64,000 nucleotides of DNA, from the NCBI RefSeq assembly GCF_001507435.1, contig NZ_LMWH01000001.1, positions 186,001 through 250,000 of the forward strand, read 5' to 3'. The position numbers were made by a program, and so were the translations under genes. This document shows positions 27,332 through 39,614 of the stretch, in pieces; within the stretch, counting starts at the first letter, position 1, and each line of letters opens with the position of its first letter. This DNA comes from Streptomyces sp. NRRL F-5122. Lineage in GTDB: Bacteria; Actinomycetota; Actinomycetes; Streptomycetales; Streptomycetaceae. Below the pieces are notes generated by a model. The model was not told where the DNA came from. It saw only the letters and a program-made list of their open reading frames with translations, and ran no database searches.

Positions 27332-28540
27332 TCATTCCCCGGATCGTCCGTCCCCGTTGCCTGCATCGAGGACGCCGGGGAGCGCCCGGAGGAACACCTC
27401 CACCTCGTCGTCGCCGATGTTCAGCGGCGGCATCAGCCGTACGACGTTCGGGGCGGGCGCGTTCACCAGGAGACCGGCGTCCTGAGCCGCCTGCTGCGTC
27501 TGCTGCGCCAGCGGCTCGGTGAGCACGATACCCAGGAGCAGGCCCGAGCCCCGGACATGGCCGACGAGCGGGTGGCCGAGCGACTCGATCCCGTCCCGCA
27601 GTCGCTCGCCCTGACGCTTCACGTTCTCCAGCAGTCCCTCGGCCTCGATGGTGTCGAGAACGGCGAGGCCGGCGGCGCACGCGACGGGATTGCCACCGAA
27701 GGTCGTGCCGTGCTGTCCGGGCTGGAGCAGTCCGGCGGCCCTGCCGAAGGCCACGGTGGCGCCGAGCGGGAGCCCGCCGCCGAGGCCCTTGGCGAGGGTG
27801 ACCACGTCGGGCAGGACACCCTCGTGGGCCTGGTACTCGAACCAGTGCCCGGTGCGGCCGACACCCGTCTGCACCTCGTCCAGGACGAGCAGCGCCCCGG
27901 TGGCGGCGGTGATCGCCCGGGCCGCCTTCAGATACCCGGCGGGCGGGACGACCACCCCGTTCTCGCCCTGGATCGGCTCGATGATCACCAGGGCGGTGTC
28001 CTCGGTGACCGCTGCGGCCAGGGCCTGGGCGTCGCCGTAGGGGACGTGCGTGACCTCTCCGGGCAGCGGCAGGAAGGGTTCCTGCTTGCCGGGCTGGCCG
28101 GTGAGCGCGAGGGCGCCCATGGTGCGGCCGTGGAAGCCGCCCTCGGTGGCGACCATATGGGTGCGCCCGGTCAGCCGGCCGATCTTGAAAGCACCCTCGT
28201 TGGCCTCGGCGCCGGAGTTGCAGAAGAACACCTTGCCGTCCCGGCCGAAGAGCTGGAGCAGACGCTCGGCGAGGACGACGGGCGGTTCGGCGATGAACAG
28301 GTTCGAGACGTGGCCGAGCGAGGCGATCTGCGTGCTGACGGCCTCGACGACCGCGGGGTGGGCGTGACCGAGCGCGTTCACCGCGATGCCGCCTACGAAG
28401 TCGAGGTACTCCGTGCCCTCGGCGTCCCACAGCCTTGCGGCCTCGCCGCGGACGAGGGGGAGCCGCGGCGTGCCGTAGTTGTTCATGAGCGCGCCCTGCC
28501 AGCGCCGGGTGAACTCCTCGTTGGCCGTCGTTCCCGTCAT
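27332..28540 (-). CDS. argD: acetylornithine aminotransferase
   Basis: 402 residues, class-III PLP aminotransferase making N-acetylornithine from N-acetylglutamate semialdehyde with glutamate as donor. PLP contacts: [30 protein letters not shown], and the Schiff-base Lys in [15 protein letters not shown]. The ATG at 28540 overlaps the argB stop by 4 bases. Confidence 0.96.
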   Translation of the reverse strand: MTGTTANEEFTRRWQGALMNNYGTPRLPLVRGEAARLWDAEGTEYLDFVGGIAVNALGHAHPAVVEAVSTQIASLGHVSNLFIAEPPVVLAERLLQLFGRDGKVFFCNSGAEANEGAFKIGRLTGRTHMVATEGGFHGRTMGALALTGQPGKQEPFLPLPGEVTHVPYGDAQALAAAVTEDTALVIIEPIQGENGVVVPPAGYLKAARAITAATGALLVLDEVQTGVGRTGHWFEYQAHEGVLPDVVTLAKGLGGGLPLGATVAFGRAAGLLQPGQHGTTFGGNPVACAAGLAVLDTIEAEGLLENVKRQGERLRDGIESLGHPLVGHVRGSGLLLGIVLTEPLAQQTQQAAQDAGLLVNAPAPNVVRLMPPLNIGDDEVEVFLRALPGVLDAGNGDGRSGE

Positions 28541-29447
28541 GCGTCGTCCCCCTCGTGCTTGTCGGGCAGCACCATCGTGCCGATGCCCTCGTCGGTGAAG
28601 ATCTCCAGCAGGATCGAGTGCTGGACCCGGCCGTCGATGACGCGGGCGGTGTTGACGCCGTTGCGCACGGCGTGCAGGCAGCCCTCCATCTTCGGCACCA
28701 TGCCGGAGGACAGGTCCGGCAGCAGCTTCTCCAGCTGGGAGGCCGTGAGGCGGCTGATCACCTCGTCGCTGTGGGGCCAGTCCTCGTAGAGACCCTCGAC
28801 GTCCGTGAGGACCATGAGGGTTTCGGCGCCCAGTGCCGCAGCGAGTGCCGAAGCCGCCGTATCAGCATTGACGTTGTAGACATGTCCGTCGTCCTGACTC
28901 CGGGCGATCGACGAGACGACCGGGATACGGCCGTCGGCGAGCAGCGCCTCGATCGCGCCCGTGTCGATCGCGGTGATCTCGCCCACCCGTCCGATGTCGA
29001 CCAGTTCGCCATCGATCCGCGGATGGTGCTTGGTGGCGGTGATGGTGTGCGCGTCCTCGCCGGTCAGGCCGACGGCGAGCGGGCCGTGCTGGTTGAGCAG
29101 CCCGACCAGCTCGCGCTGCACCTGCCCGGCCAGCACCATGCGCACGACGTCCATGGCCTCCTCGGTGGTGACGCGCAGACCCGCCTTGAACTCGCTGACG
29201 ATGCCGTGCCTGTCGAGGGCCGCGCTGATCTGCGGGCCGCCCCCGTGCACGACGACGGGCTTGAGGCCGGCGTGCCGCAGGAACACGACGTCCTGGGCGA
29301 AGGCGGCCTTCAGCTCCTCGTTCACCATGGCGTTTCCGCCGAACTTGATGACGATCGTCTTGCCGTGGTGCCGGGTCAGCCAGGGCAGCGCCTCGATGAG
29401 GATCTGGGCCTTGGGCAGCGCGGTGTGCTTACGGGTCGTTCCGTTGC

Positions 29448-29451
<4 letters not shown>
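28537..29451 (-). CDS. argB: acetylglutamate kinase
   Basis: 304 residues. Phosphorylates N-acetylglutamate. Amino-acid-kinase motifs are present: [12 protein letters not shown] (phosphate-binding Lys), [10 protein letters not shown], and [19 protein letters not shown]. The N-terminal extension before KFGG resembles arginine-inhibited hexameric types, suggesting feedback control. ATG at 29451 overlaps the argJ stop by 4 bases (ATGA). Confidence 0.96.
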
Positions 29452-32008
<2,557 letters not shown>

Positions 32009-34726
32009 TCAATTCGTGATGACCGCCGCACGTCGTCGGCGGACGACGGGGAGAGCGGTGAGCACCACCAGGGTCAAAAGCGTGGCACCGCCGACGGCCG
32101 AGCCCAGCCGCAGGCCCGGCGGGTGGAACGTACACGTGAGGCTGGTCGAGGAACCGTCGAGGGGGACGGCGATCAGCCCGTGGTACTCCCCCGCCGGGAT
32201 GGCGGGACCGTCACCGGTGGCACAGCGCCACCCGGCGATCCGGGGGGCCGCCACGACCGCCGTCCCGGTGGTGCCGGCCGGCAGTTCGGCCCGGACGGTG
32301 CCGTCGGAGACGGTCAGCCGGCGGGCACCGGTGGCCTTGAGCCGCTGGGCGACCCCGTCCAGCGCCGTGGTGTCCAGGCATCCGACCGCGCCGTCCGGTA
32401 CAAGGCTCGTCCGGTCGGGAGACAGCTCGATCCGGAGGTGCCCGGATGCCGGGACCCGCCCGAGGCGCTCCATGGCGGCGATCTTGGTGACTCCGTGGTC
32501 GGACCGGAACCGCCCGGTCAGTGCGGGGGCCTGAGTGCCGCCGAGCCGTGCGGTTCCCGAGAAGTCCGGGGCCCAGAGATAGACCTCGCTGCCGGCCCGG
32601 CAGTCGGCCGTGATCGTCGGCCTCGGCACGGCGTTCCCGGCGGGCACCGCGTCGAGGCGCAGACCCCGGCGCTCGGCCGCACTTCGGTCCTGCGGCTCGC
32701 CGGCGGCGTCGCGCACCGTGATGCGGGGCACCGCGTAGACCCGGGCGCCCAGCAGCAGTTCCTGGTTGCGGTAGGGCGACGGTCCGAACGAGGACGTGTC
32801 CGTGCGTGTGCCGGCGGGCACCGACGGCCGCACCGTGACCAGGGGCGGCACGTCCTGGCGGGTCACGTACACATGGCTCCCGTCCTGCGGGAACCAGTTC
32901 TGATAAGGGTCGGGCGGGGAGTGCACCCGCGCGCCGACGGAGAAGATCACGTCCGTGACGGCGTTGTCGATGCTCTGCAGATTCCGCCCCCGCGAGGTCC
33001 AGCCGCCCCCGAGCTCGGTGATCAGGGTGCTGAGGACGTCGGAGGTGTGGCTGCTGTAGTACTGGGCACCCTGGCCGCCCAGCAGCATCGGGTCGTTGCC
33101 GACCGTCTGCTCCCGGCCCGGGTCCGTGCGGTACCGGGGCCAGCCGTCGGCCTTCTCGATGGCCTCCGACTGCTGCTGCTGGCGCGCCCCCCAGGGGGCG
33201 TAGTCGTCCATGCGCGAGAGCCGCATCCGGGTGGCCGCGGCGGTGGTGGCCGTGGTCTCCCCGAGCTGCGTGCCGACGAGCAGCGCCACGGCGCAGCCGA
33301 CGAGCAGAGCGCGGTGCCCGCCCGTGGCGAGTCGCCCGCGCTGCGTCCCGGCGTAGAGGGCCAGTCCGGCAAGCGTGCCCGCGGCGGCGAGCGCGAGCAC
33401 CGGCCATGCGAAGGAACGGACCAGGCCGCTGCGGCTCGCGAGAGCCGTGATCAGTGCCAGCAGCACGCTCGCGGCGATCAGGGCGCGCCGGTCGGGCGGC
33501 CCGTACGAGAGGGCGTACCAGGCGGCCATGACGAGCAGCGCGCACAGGACGAAGGCCTCGCGGTACGGACTGCCCTGCGGGGTGGTGAAGGCGTGCCAGA
33601 ACAGATGGGTCGGCGTCCACTGCATCGACAGCGTCACCGCGATCACCGGCACCGTCCATCCGGCGCGCACCCGCCGGGGCACCGCCCGGTGGAACGGCAG
33701 GGCGAGGGCGAGCACCAGTGCCGTGATGCCCACGTACACGGCCGGTGTGCCGAAGCTGTACGTCGTCGGCAGCAGCCGGGCCAGCAGGTCCTGGCCCGCC
33801 ACGGGTTCGAACCCGGTGAACCTGCCGGGCGAGGCGTGCTTGGTGCCGAAGTACACCACCGTCACCAGCGGCGCGGCCAGGCCCATGCCGAGGGCGAAGG
33901 TGAGGGCGGCCCGGCCCGCGGCGGCCAGCGCCTGCCGGCGGGTGAGTCCGGCGAGGAGCAGCCGAACCAGCAGCACCACAGCGGCGCCGATGGTGGCCAT
34001 GTATCCCGTGTAGAAGTTGGCGATCCACACGAGGGCGACCAGGAGCACGCCGGGGAGCCGGCGCCGCCCGTTCAGCGCCCACTCGCCGACCAGGCACAAC
34101 AGGGGCAGGCCGATGAGGCCGTCGAGCCACATCGGGTTGTACGACGCGTCCGCCACGCTCCAGCCGCACAGGGCGTAGGAGGCGCCCAGCAGTCCCGCGG
34201 CCCACCAGCGGCCGGACCGCAGACGGAGCAGCAGCCAGGCCATGACGGCGCCCGCCGTCGCCGTTTTGAGCACGGTGATCACGTACACCGCGAGGTCGAT
34301 CCCGTCCCGCGGGAACACGGCGACCAGCAGGGCGAAGGGGCTGGTCAGATAGGTGCCGAGGTCGGGCAGGAAACTGGCGCCGAAACCGGACTGCCAGTTG
34401 ACGAGGAGTCCGCCGTCGGCCCTTCCGTGCAGCAGGTCCCACAGATGGGCGTGGTAGGGCACGTACTGGTTGCCCATGTCGTTGATGCTGCGGGTGCGGG
34501 GGCCGAAGGGGAAGCTGCGGGCGACGGCGCCGGCCGCGCAGAACACCGTGACGGTGAGGGCAGCGGCCAGCAGGGCGGCGGACTGCCTCGGCCCGGTCGG
34601 CAGCCGGAGCCGCGAAGGGCGTCCGGTCGTCGAGGCAGGCTCGCTGGGCCGGCGTTGCGCGGGCACGGACGGCGCCTTGTCACCGTGTACGGCGGTCCTC
34701 GGCTCCGGCTGGGTTGTCGGTTTCAC
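32009..34726 (-). CDS. large YfhO-family polytopic membrane protein
   Basis: 905 residues. After a 50-residue Pro/Arg-rich cytosolic start, at least a dozen hydrophobic helices run from about 51 to 500, followed by a roughly 350-residue extracytoplasmic beta-rich domain (about 520-870) and one final helix plus RRRR tail. The motif NDMGNQYVPYHAHLWDLL after helix 1 is the YfhO hallmark. YfhO proteins are GT-C-like and have been linked to sugar decoration of cell-wall polymers; the substrate here is unknown. GTG at 34726 with AGGAAC upstream; the overlapping ATG reads straight into TGA. Confidence 0.88.
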   Translation of the reverse strand: MKPTTQPEPRTAVHGDKAPSVPAQRRPSEPASTTGRPSRLRLPTGPRQSAALLAAALTVTVFCAAGAVARSFPFGPRTRSINDMGNQYVPYHAHLWDLLHGRADGGLLVNWQSGFGASFLPDLGTYLTSPFALLVAVFPRDGIDLAVYVITVLKTATAGAVMAWLLLRLRSGRWWAAGLLGASYALCGWSVADASYNPMWLDGLIGLPLLCLVGEWALNGRRRLPGVLLVALVWIANFYTGYMATIGAAVVLLVRLLLAGLTRRQALAAAGRAALTFALGMGLAAPLVTVVYFGTKHASPGRFTGFEPVAGQDLLARLLPTTYSFGTPAVYVGITALVLALALPFHRAVPRRVRAGWTVPVIAVTLSMQWTPTHLFWHAFTTPQGSPYREAFVLCALLVMAAWYALSYGPPDRRALIAASVLLALITALASRSGLVRSFAWPVLALAAAGTLAGLALYAGTQRGRLATGGHRALLVGCAVALLVGTQLGETTATTAAATRMRLSRMDDYAPWGARQQQQSEAIEKADGWPRYRTDPGREQTVGNDPMLLGGQGAQYYSSHTSDVLSTLITELGGGWTSRGRNLQSIDNAVTDVIFSVGARVHSPPDPYQNWFPQDGSHVYVTRQDVPPLVTVRPSVPAGTRTDTSSFGPSPYRNQELLLGARVYAVPRITVRDAAGEPQDRSAAERRGLRLDAVPAGNAVPRPTITADCRAGSEVYLWAPDFSGTARLGGTQAPALTGRFRSDHGVTKIAAMERLGRVPASGHLRIELSPDRTSLVPDGAVGCLDTTALDGVAQRLKATGARRLTVSDGTVRAELPAGTTGTAVVAAPRIAGWRCATGDGPAIPAGEYHGLIAVPLDGSSTSLTCTFHPPGLRLGSAVGGATLLTLVVLTALPVVRRRRAAVITN

Positions 34727-35076
34727 ATCCAGTTCCTGTCCGGACGTCGCGGCGAGGTCCCGTGATGCGTGCCACTCGGAGCCGGGGGCGACGCCGGTAC
34801 GGCGGCCGTGGGCAGGGTCGAGCGATGCATTTCTTGGCGAGCCCCCTGAAAGCGTGGGACGCATGGCGTCCCGGTCCGGGGGCGTGCCTCCCCCACGTGT
34901 CTCATTTCGCCAGCTGAGACGGGCGTTGATTCCGAAAGGTTGTGCCGCCTCCGGAAAGTGATGGGAGCAATTCCGAAAGCGCTCGCCCGAGCCGATGCAG
35001 ATCCTCGTCGCAAGGAAAAGGAAAGTCGCACCGCACATGAATTGCGGGTGAATGAAATCCGACCGCCGGGGATTGT
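34727..35076. other. intergenic region YfhO / CGNR regulator
   Basis: 350 bases between two minus-strand genes, with comparatively low GC around 34925-35060. It contains GTCTCA/TGAGAC (34909-34930, 10-nt spacer). It should hold the YfhO promoter. No reading frame with a ribosome site and codon bias was found. Confidence 0.45.
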
Positions 35077-35664
35077 TCAGCGCGTCTTGCGTGCCGCGTA
35101 GGCCCGTGCCGCCCGTACCCGGTTGCCGCACTTGGTCGTGCACCAGCGTCGTGCTCCGTGCGAGCGCAGGAACCAGCGGGCACAGCCCTGCGCGGCGCAC
35201 TCGGTGAGCTGGTCGGCCTCGGAGCCGGTGAGCAGTTCGGTGGCGTCCTCCGCCAGCACGGACAGCGCGGCGGCGGCCGGGTTGCCCGCGTCCGGCTCGT
35301 CGCAGCGGCGCGGGCCGTCGGCCGTCCAGGCCAGCCGGGGGGTGGCGGGCGCCGCCGCCAGGGCGGCGTTCAGGGTCGCGAGGTCCTGCGCCGAGGGGAT
35401 CCCATGGGCCTCGTGGGCCTGGAACAGCGCGCGCAGCGCCTCGCGCAGGCCCAGCAGCCGTCCGGACTGCCTGCCGTTCAGCGCGACCCTGTCCGGCAGC
35501 AGCCCGTGCCGGACGAGCCACAGATGCGCGGCGTCCGTGCCGTCGAGCAGGTCGACGGGGCCGTGGCTGACGGTGAAACGCGTGTTGACCAGCGCCAGGG
35601 AGGCATAACGCTCCTCCCCGGGGACCGGGAGCTGGTGCAGGTAGACAGGGCTGTCGTGATCCAC
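35077..35664 (-). CDS. CGNR zinc-finger transcription regulator
   Basis: 195 residues. The N-terminal about 140 residues form the ABATE-type regulatory domain (TRFTVSHGPVDLLDG). The C-terminal 40 are a CGNR zinc finger with Cys156, Cys161, Cys175 and Cys179, the last in the eponymous CGNR. Such proteins are thought to bind DNA and a ligand. GTG start at 35664; TAGCAT lies 6 bases upstream, so the transcript may be leaderless. It is divergent from the cysteine desulfurase gene across a perfect dyad and is its probable regulator. Confidence 0.88.
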   Translation of the reverse strand: MDHDSPVYLHQLPVPGEERYASLALVNTRFTVSHGPVDLLDGTDAAHLWLVRHGLLPDRVALNGRQSGRLLGLREALRALFQAHEAHGIPSAQDLATLNAALAAAPATPRLAWTADGPRRCDEPDAGNPAAAALSVLAEDATELLTGSEADQLTECAAQGCARWFLRSHGARRWCTTKCGNRVRAARAYAARKTR

Positions 35665-35680
35665 GCCCTCATGCTAATGC

Positions 35681-35728
35681 TTGCGATTCTCCGTGAGGAG
35701 ACCTAGCGTTTCTCACGGAGAATCGCAA
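35681..35728. promoter_or_regulatory. 48-bp dyad with mirrored divergent promoters
   Basis: 17-bp perfect inverted repeat: TTGCGATTCTCCGTGAG (35681-35697) and CTCACGGAGAATCGCAA (35712-35728), 14-nt spacer. Reading outward from each arm, 4 bases on, is TAGCAT toward the CGNR gene and TAGCGT toward sufS, with -35-like TCCTCA and TTCTCA 17 bp upstream. Both promoters therefore share one symmetric operator. Confidence 0.75.
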
Positions 35729-35747
35729 CAGATAGCGTGAGAGGTGA

Positions 35748-36986
<1,239 letters not shown>

Positions 36987-36999
36987 CGGACGGGAGCAC

Positions 37000-37030
37000 T
37001 TGACCTGGAGCGCGCTCCAGGTCCTACGGT
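37000..37030 (+). promoter_or_regulatory. MerR-type promoter with 19-bp spacer palindrome
   Basis: TTGACC (37000-37005) and TACGGT (37025-37030) are separated by 19 bp, the stretched spacing typical of MerR-activated promoters. The spacer region is a 20-bp perfect palindrome ACCTGGAGCGCGCTCCAGGT (37003-37022). Predicted transcription start is about at the ATG (37038), so the message is probably leaderless. Confidence 0.85.
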
Positions 37031-37037
37031 CTTGTCC

Positions 37038-37460
37038 ATGACCAGCGCGCAGCCTGCCACCCCCGACGGGGAGCCGACCCTCACCATCGCCCAGGTCGCC
37101 GAGCGCACCGGCCTCACACACGACACGCTGCGCTACTACGAGAAGGCCGGCCTGATCGAGCGGGTCGGCCGGACCGGCGGCAACCAGCGGCGTTACGCGG
37201 CCGCCGATCTGGCCTGGCTGGAGTTCCTGCTGAGGCTGCGCGAGACGGGCATGCCGATCGCCGAGATGCAGCGCTTCGCCGGACTGCGCGCTCGGGGCGA
37301 GGCCACGGTCGCCGACCGGCTGGCGATGCTCCGGGAGCACCGTGCCGGGGTGGCGCGGCGTATCCGCGCCCTGCGCCGCAACGCTGCCGCGCTGGACGAC
37401 AAGATCGACCACTATGAACGGCTGCTCGAAGGGCAGCCGGGGACGGATGAACCGGCATGA
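37038..37460 (+). CDS. MerR-family regulator
   Basis: 140 residues. N-terminal winged helix LTIAQVAERTGLTHDTLRYYEKAGLI, then a coiled-coil dimer helix (about 95-130). It contains no cysteine, so it is neither a metal sensor nor a thiol-type AdhR; ligand unknown. Autoregulated through the 19-bp-spacer promoter directly upstream. The ATG at 37038 is preferred to a TTG 6 bases earlier. Overlaps the CMD gene by 4 bases. Confidence 0.92.
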   Translation: MTSAQPATPDGEPTLTIAQVAERTGLTHDTLRYYEKAGLIERVGRTGGNQRRYAAADLAWLEFLLRLRETGMPIAEMQRFAGLRARGEATVADRLAMLREHRAGVARRIRALRRNAAALDDKIDHYERLLEGQPGTDEPA

Positions 37461-37897
37461 ACGCGAGCACCTCCCGTGAAGAACGTTTCGCCCATGGGCT
37501 GGAGGTCCTGAAGCGGGTCGACGGCCGAGCCGGGCAGCGTGTCGTGGACGCGCTCGCCGACGTCAGCCCGGAGCTCGGCCACCAGATCGTCGCCTGGGCC
37601 TTCGGGGACGTCTACGACCGGCCGGAGCTCGCCCCGCGCGACCGCCAGTTGGTGACGCTGGGCATGCTGACCGCGCTCGGCGGCTGCGAGGCCCAGCTGG
37701 ACGTGCACGTCAACGCGGCACTCAACGTGGGTCTCACGCCTGAGCAGATCGTGGAGGCCCTGCTCCACTCGGCGGTCTACTGCGGCATGCCCAGGGCGCT
37801 GAACGCGACCTTCGCCGCGAAGCGGGTCTTCGCCGAGCGCGGGCTGCTGCCGCTCGGAGGCCGGTCCCCGCAGGAGCCGGCCCCTCCCTCCGTCTGA
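37457..37897 (+). CDS. carboxymuconolactone decarboxylase-family protein
   Basis: 146 residues with the CMD helical fold: ELAPRDRQLVTLGMLTALGG, the Cys in GGCEAQLDVHVNAALNVG and the second conserved region in ALLHSAVYCGMPRALNA. Resembles gamma-carboxymuconolactone decarboxylase, but many such proteins next to MerR regulators act as peroxidase-like or small-molecule enzymes of unknown substrate. ATG overlaps the merR-like stop (ATGA), so it is co-regulated. Confidence 0.88.
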   Translation: MNASTSREERFAHGLEVLKRVDGRAGQRVVDALADVSPELGHQIVAWAFGDVYDRPELAPRDRQLVTLGMLTALGGCEAQLDVHVNAALNVGLTPEQIVEALLHSAVYCGMPRALNATFAAKRVFAERGLLPLGGRSPQEPAPPSV

Positions 37898-37966
37898 CGA
37901 GGGGAGGGCCCGCGCGATCCACGGCTCCGTGCCGGGCACGGCGGTGCGGGACGTAGGGTCGAACGC

Positions 37967-38443
37967 ATGGTGGATCGTGAGTTCTGGCCCGTGCGGGACC
38001 TGCTGGCCCATCTCGCCGGGCGCTGGCACGTGGAGCGCACCGTGCGGGACCTCGCGAGCGGCGAGGAGGGCAGCTTCGGCGGAACGACCCTGTTCTCGCC
38101 CCTGGAGGACGGCGGGGACGGGTTGCTGCACCACGAGTCGGGCACGTTCGTCTGGCAGGGCACCCCGCGTCCGGCCGAGCGGACGCTGTGGTTCCTGCCC
38201 GGGCCGTCAGCGGGCGCCTCTCAGGTGCGGTTCGCCGACGGCCGCCCGTTCCACGACCTCGACCTCACGAGCGGCCGCCATCTCGCCGAGCATCCGTGCG
38301 CCGCGGACCTCTACCGGGGCGAGTTCACGGTCCACGACGAGGACCACTGGCGGACGGTCTGGCGAGTCGGCGGGCCCGCGAAGGCCCTCGTCCTGACCAC
38401 CGACTACACGCGCGGGCGGCTCGAGTCAGCCCCTTCCCTGTGA
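37967..38443 (+). CDS. DUF6314 family protein
   Basis: 158 residues, single domain with many Trp, His and Gly residues (LAHLAGRWHVERTVRD at the start, WRTVWRVGGPAKALVLTTDY near the end), typical of a small beta-barrel family of unknown function in actinobacteria. No signal peptide. No ribosome site; TAGGGT lies 7 bases before the ATG, so leaderless. Its 3' end overlaps the convergent phosphatase-like gene by 18 bases. Confidence 0.8.
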   Translation: MVDREFWPVRDLLAHLAGRWHVERTVRDLASGEEGSFGGTTLFSPLEDGGDGLLHHESGTFVWQGTPRPAERTLWFLPGPSAGASQVRFADGRPFHDLDLTSGRHLAEHPCAADLYRGEFTVHDEDHWRTVWRVGGPAKALVLTTDYTRGRLESAPSL

Positions 38444-39013
38444 CGGAGCCTCCAGCCGGAGGTTCCAGCGTCCGTTGCGGCCCGCGAGCGTGACCGTCGA
38501 CAGGGGGCGCACATCGATGTTCCAGTACGCCGACGGCTGTGCCCGCAACGCGTAGACGAGCGCCGCCCGCACCACCGACGGCTCCGTCACGGCGACGATA
38601 CGGCTGCCGTCCTCGACCGGACGGGTCTCCAGCCAGCCGCCCACCCGGGAGATGAAGGACATCAGGGTCTCTCCGCCGTGCGGCGCGGAGCGGGGATCGG
38701 CGAGCCAGGCGTCCACCGCCGCCGGCTCCCGGGCCATCGCCTCGCCCAGCGTGAGTCCGCGCCAGCGGCCCATGCTGCAGTCCCGCAGCGCCGGCTGCAC
38801 CAGTGGGGCGTATCCGAGCGCGTCTCCGGTCGCCCGGCTCCGCGGGGTCGGCGAGCAGTAGCGCAGCTCGGCAGCCGCCAGCGGTACCAGGTCCCCGGCG
38901 GCACGCTGCACTTCGTCCCAGCCGGCCTGGTCCAGCGGCCGGTCGTCCTCGAAGCGCTCCGCGAGCAGCGAGGAGCTGCGCGCCGCGGCGACGAACGTGA
39001 CCCGAAGATGCAT
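38426..39013 (-). CDS. histidine-phosphatase-fold protein lacking catalytic histidines
   Basis: 195 residues that align with the phosphoglycerate-mutase/histidine-phosphatase superfamily: ELRYCSPTPRSRATGDALG, DCSMGRWRGLTLGEA (acidic residue region) and HGGETLMSFISRVGGWLE. However, the nucleophile motif RHG is replaced by AARSSS in VTFVAAARSSSLLAERF, and the second catalytic His region reads VAVTEPSVVRAAL instead of a His-Gly. It is thus probably a non-hydrolytic or divergent member. The reading frame is intact. TTGACC and CACGAT 17 bp apart precede the ATG closely (leaderless). Confidence 0.8.
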   Translation of the reverse strand: MHLRVTFVAAARSSSLLAERFEDDRPLDQAGWDEVQRAAGDLVPLAAAELRYCSPTPRSRATGDALGYAPLVQPALRDCSMGRWRGLTLGEAMAREPAAVDAWLADPRSAPHGGETLMSFISRVGGWLETRPVEDGSRIVAVTEPSVVRAALVYALRAQPSAYWNIDVRPLSTVTLAGRNGRWNLRLEAPSQGRG

Positions 39014-39058
39014 GCGGCGATCGTGTGCCGCCCAAGTGGGCAGGTCAAGGGACGTTAC

Positions 39059-39544
39059 TCAGGAGTGACCAAAGGTGTCGAGACCTTGACGTGCGCCCCG
39101 GCCGGACCGGTCGAGCCAGAGCACCATCCACTGGTCCGGCCTGTCGAGCGGCTCGAAACCGTGCTGGGCGTAGACGCCGTGCGCGTCCTCCGTGGCGAGC
39201 AGGACGCGGCGCACGCCGAACGGTGCGAGGTGCTCGCGCACCGCGCCGACCAGGGCGGTGCCGATGCCCTTGCCGCGCGCCTGGCGGTCGACGTACACAT
39301 CGCAGAGCCAGGCGAACAGCGCCTCGTCGGTCACCACGCGTGCGTAGGCCACCTGGGCTCCGGAAGCGGCCTCGTACACACCGAAGTTGAGGGATTTCGC
39401 GACCGCGCGCTCATGCTGCTCACGGGGCCGGTCGAGCGCCCAGTACGCGTCGGTCGACAGCCAGTGATGCGTGCGGTCGACGTCGATGCGGGCGGGATCG
39501 GCGGAGAACTCGTACCCGTCGGGAAGGCGCGGCGCGTCGGTCAT
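39059..39544 (-). CDS. GNAT family N-acetyltransferase
   Basis: 161 residues. Acetyl-CoA-binding loop YVDRQARGKGIGTALVGAVREH, preceded by the acceptor-side strand VVTDEALFAWLCDVYV and followed by RRVLLATEDAHGVYAQHGFEPL. The family resembles small acetyltransferases of amino acids or polyamines, substrate unknown. ATG at 39544 taken because homology starts with DGYEFSADP. Confidence 0.86.
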   Translation of the reverse strand: MTDAPRLPDGYEFSADPARIDVDRTHHWLSTDAYWALDRPREQHERAVAKSLNFGVYEAASGAQVAYARVVTDEALFAWLCDVYVDRQARGKGIGTALVGAVREHLAPFGVRRVLLATEDAHGVYAQHGFEPLDRPDQWMVLWLDRSGRGARQGLDTFGHS

Positions 39545-39614
39545 GGCGCGAGAGTCGCAGGCCACACGGGTGCTGTCGAGCGGTTTTCGGGCTCCTGCGC
39601 CGCAGCGCGACGCC

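Noticed and set aside
34909..34930. GTCTCA/TGAGAC inverted repeat as a second TetR operator
   Set aside because: It shares only GTCTCA with the operator at 14178, has a 10-nt spacer instead of 4, and lies near an unrelated gene.
36987..37037. SufE/SufU-type or other small gene between the desulfurase and MerR genes
   Set aside because: The 51-base gap is fully occupied by the MerR promoter and holds no reading frame.
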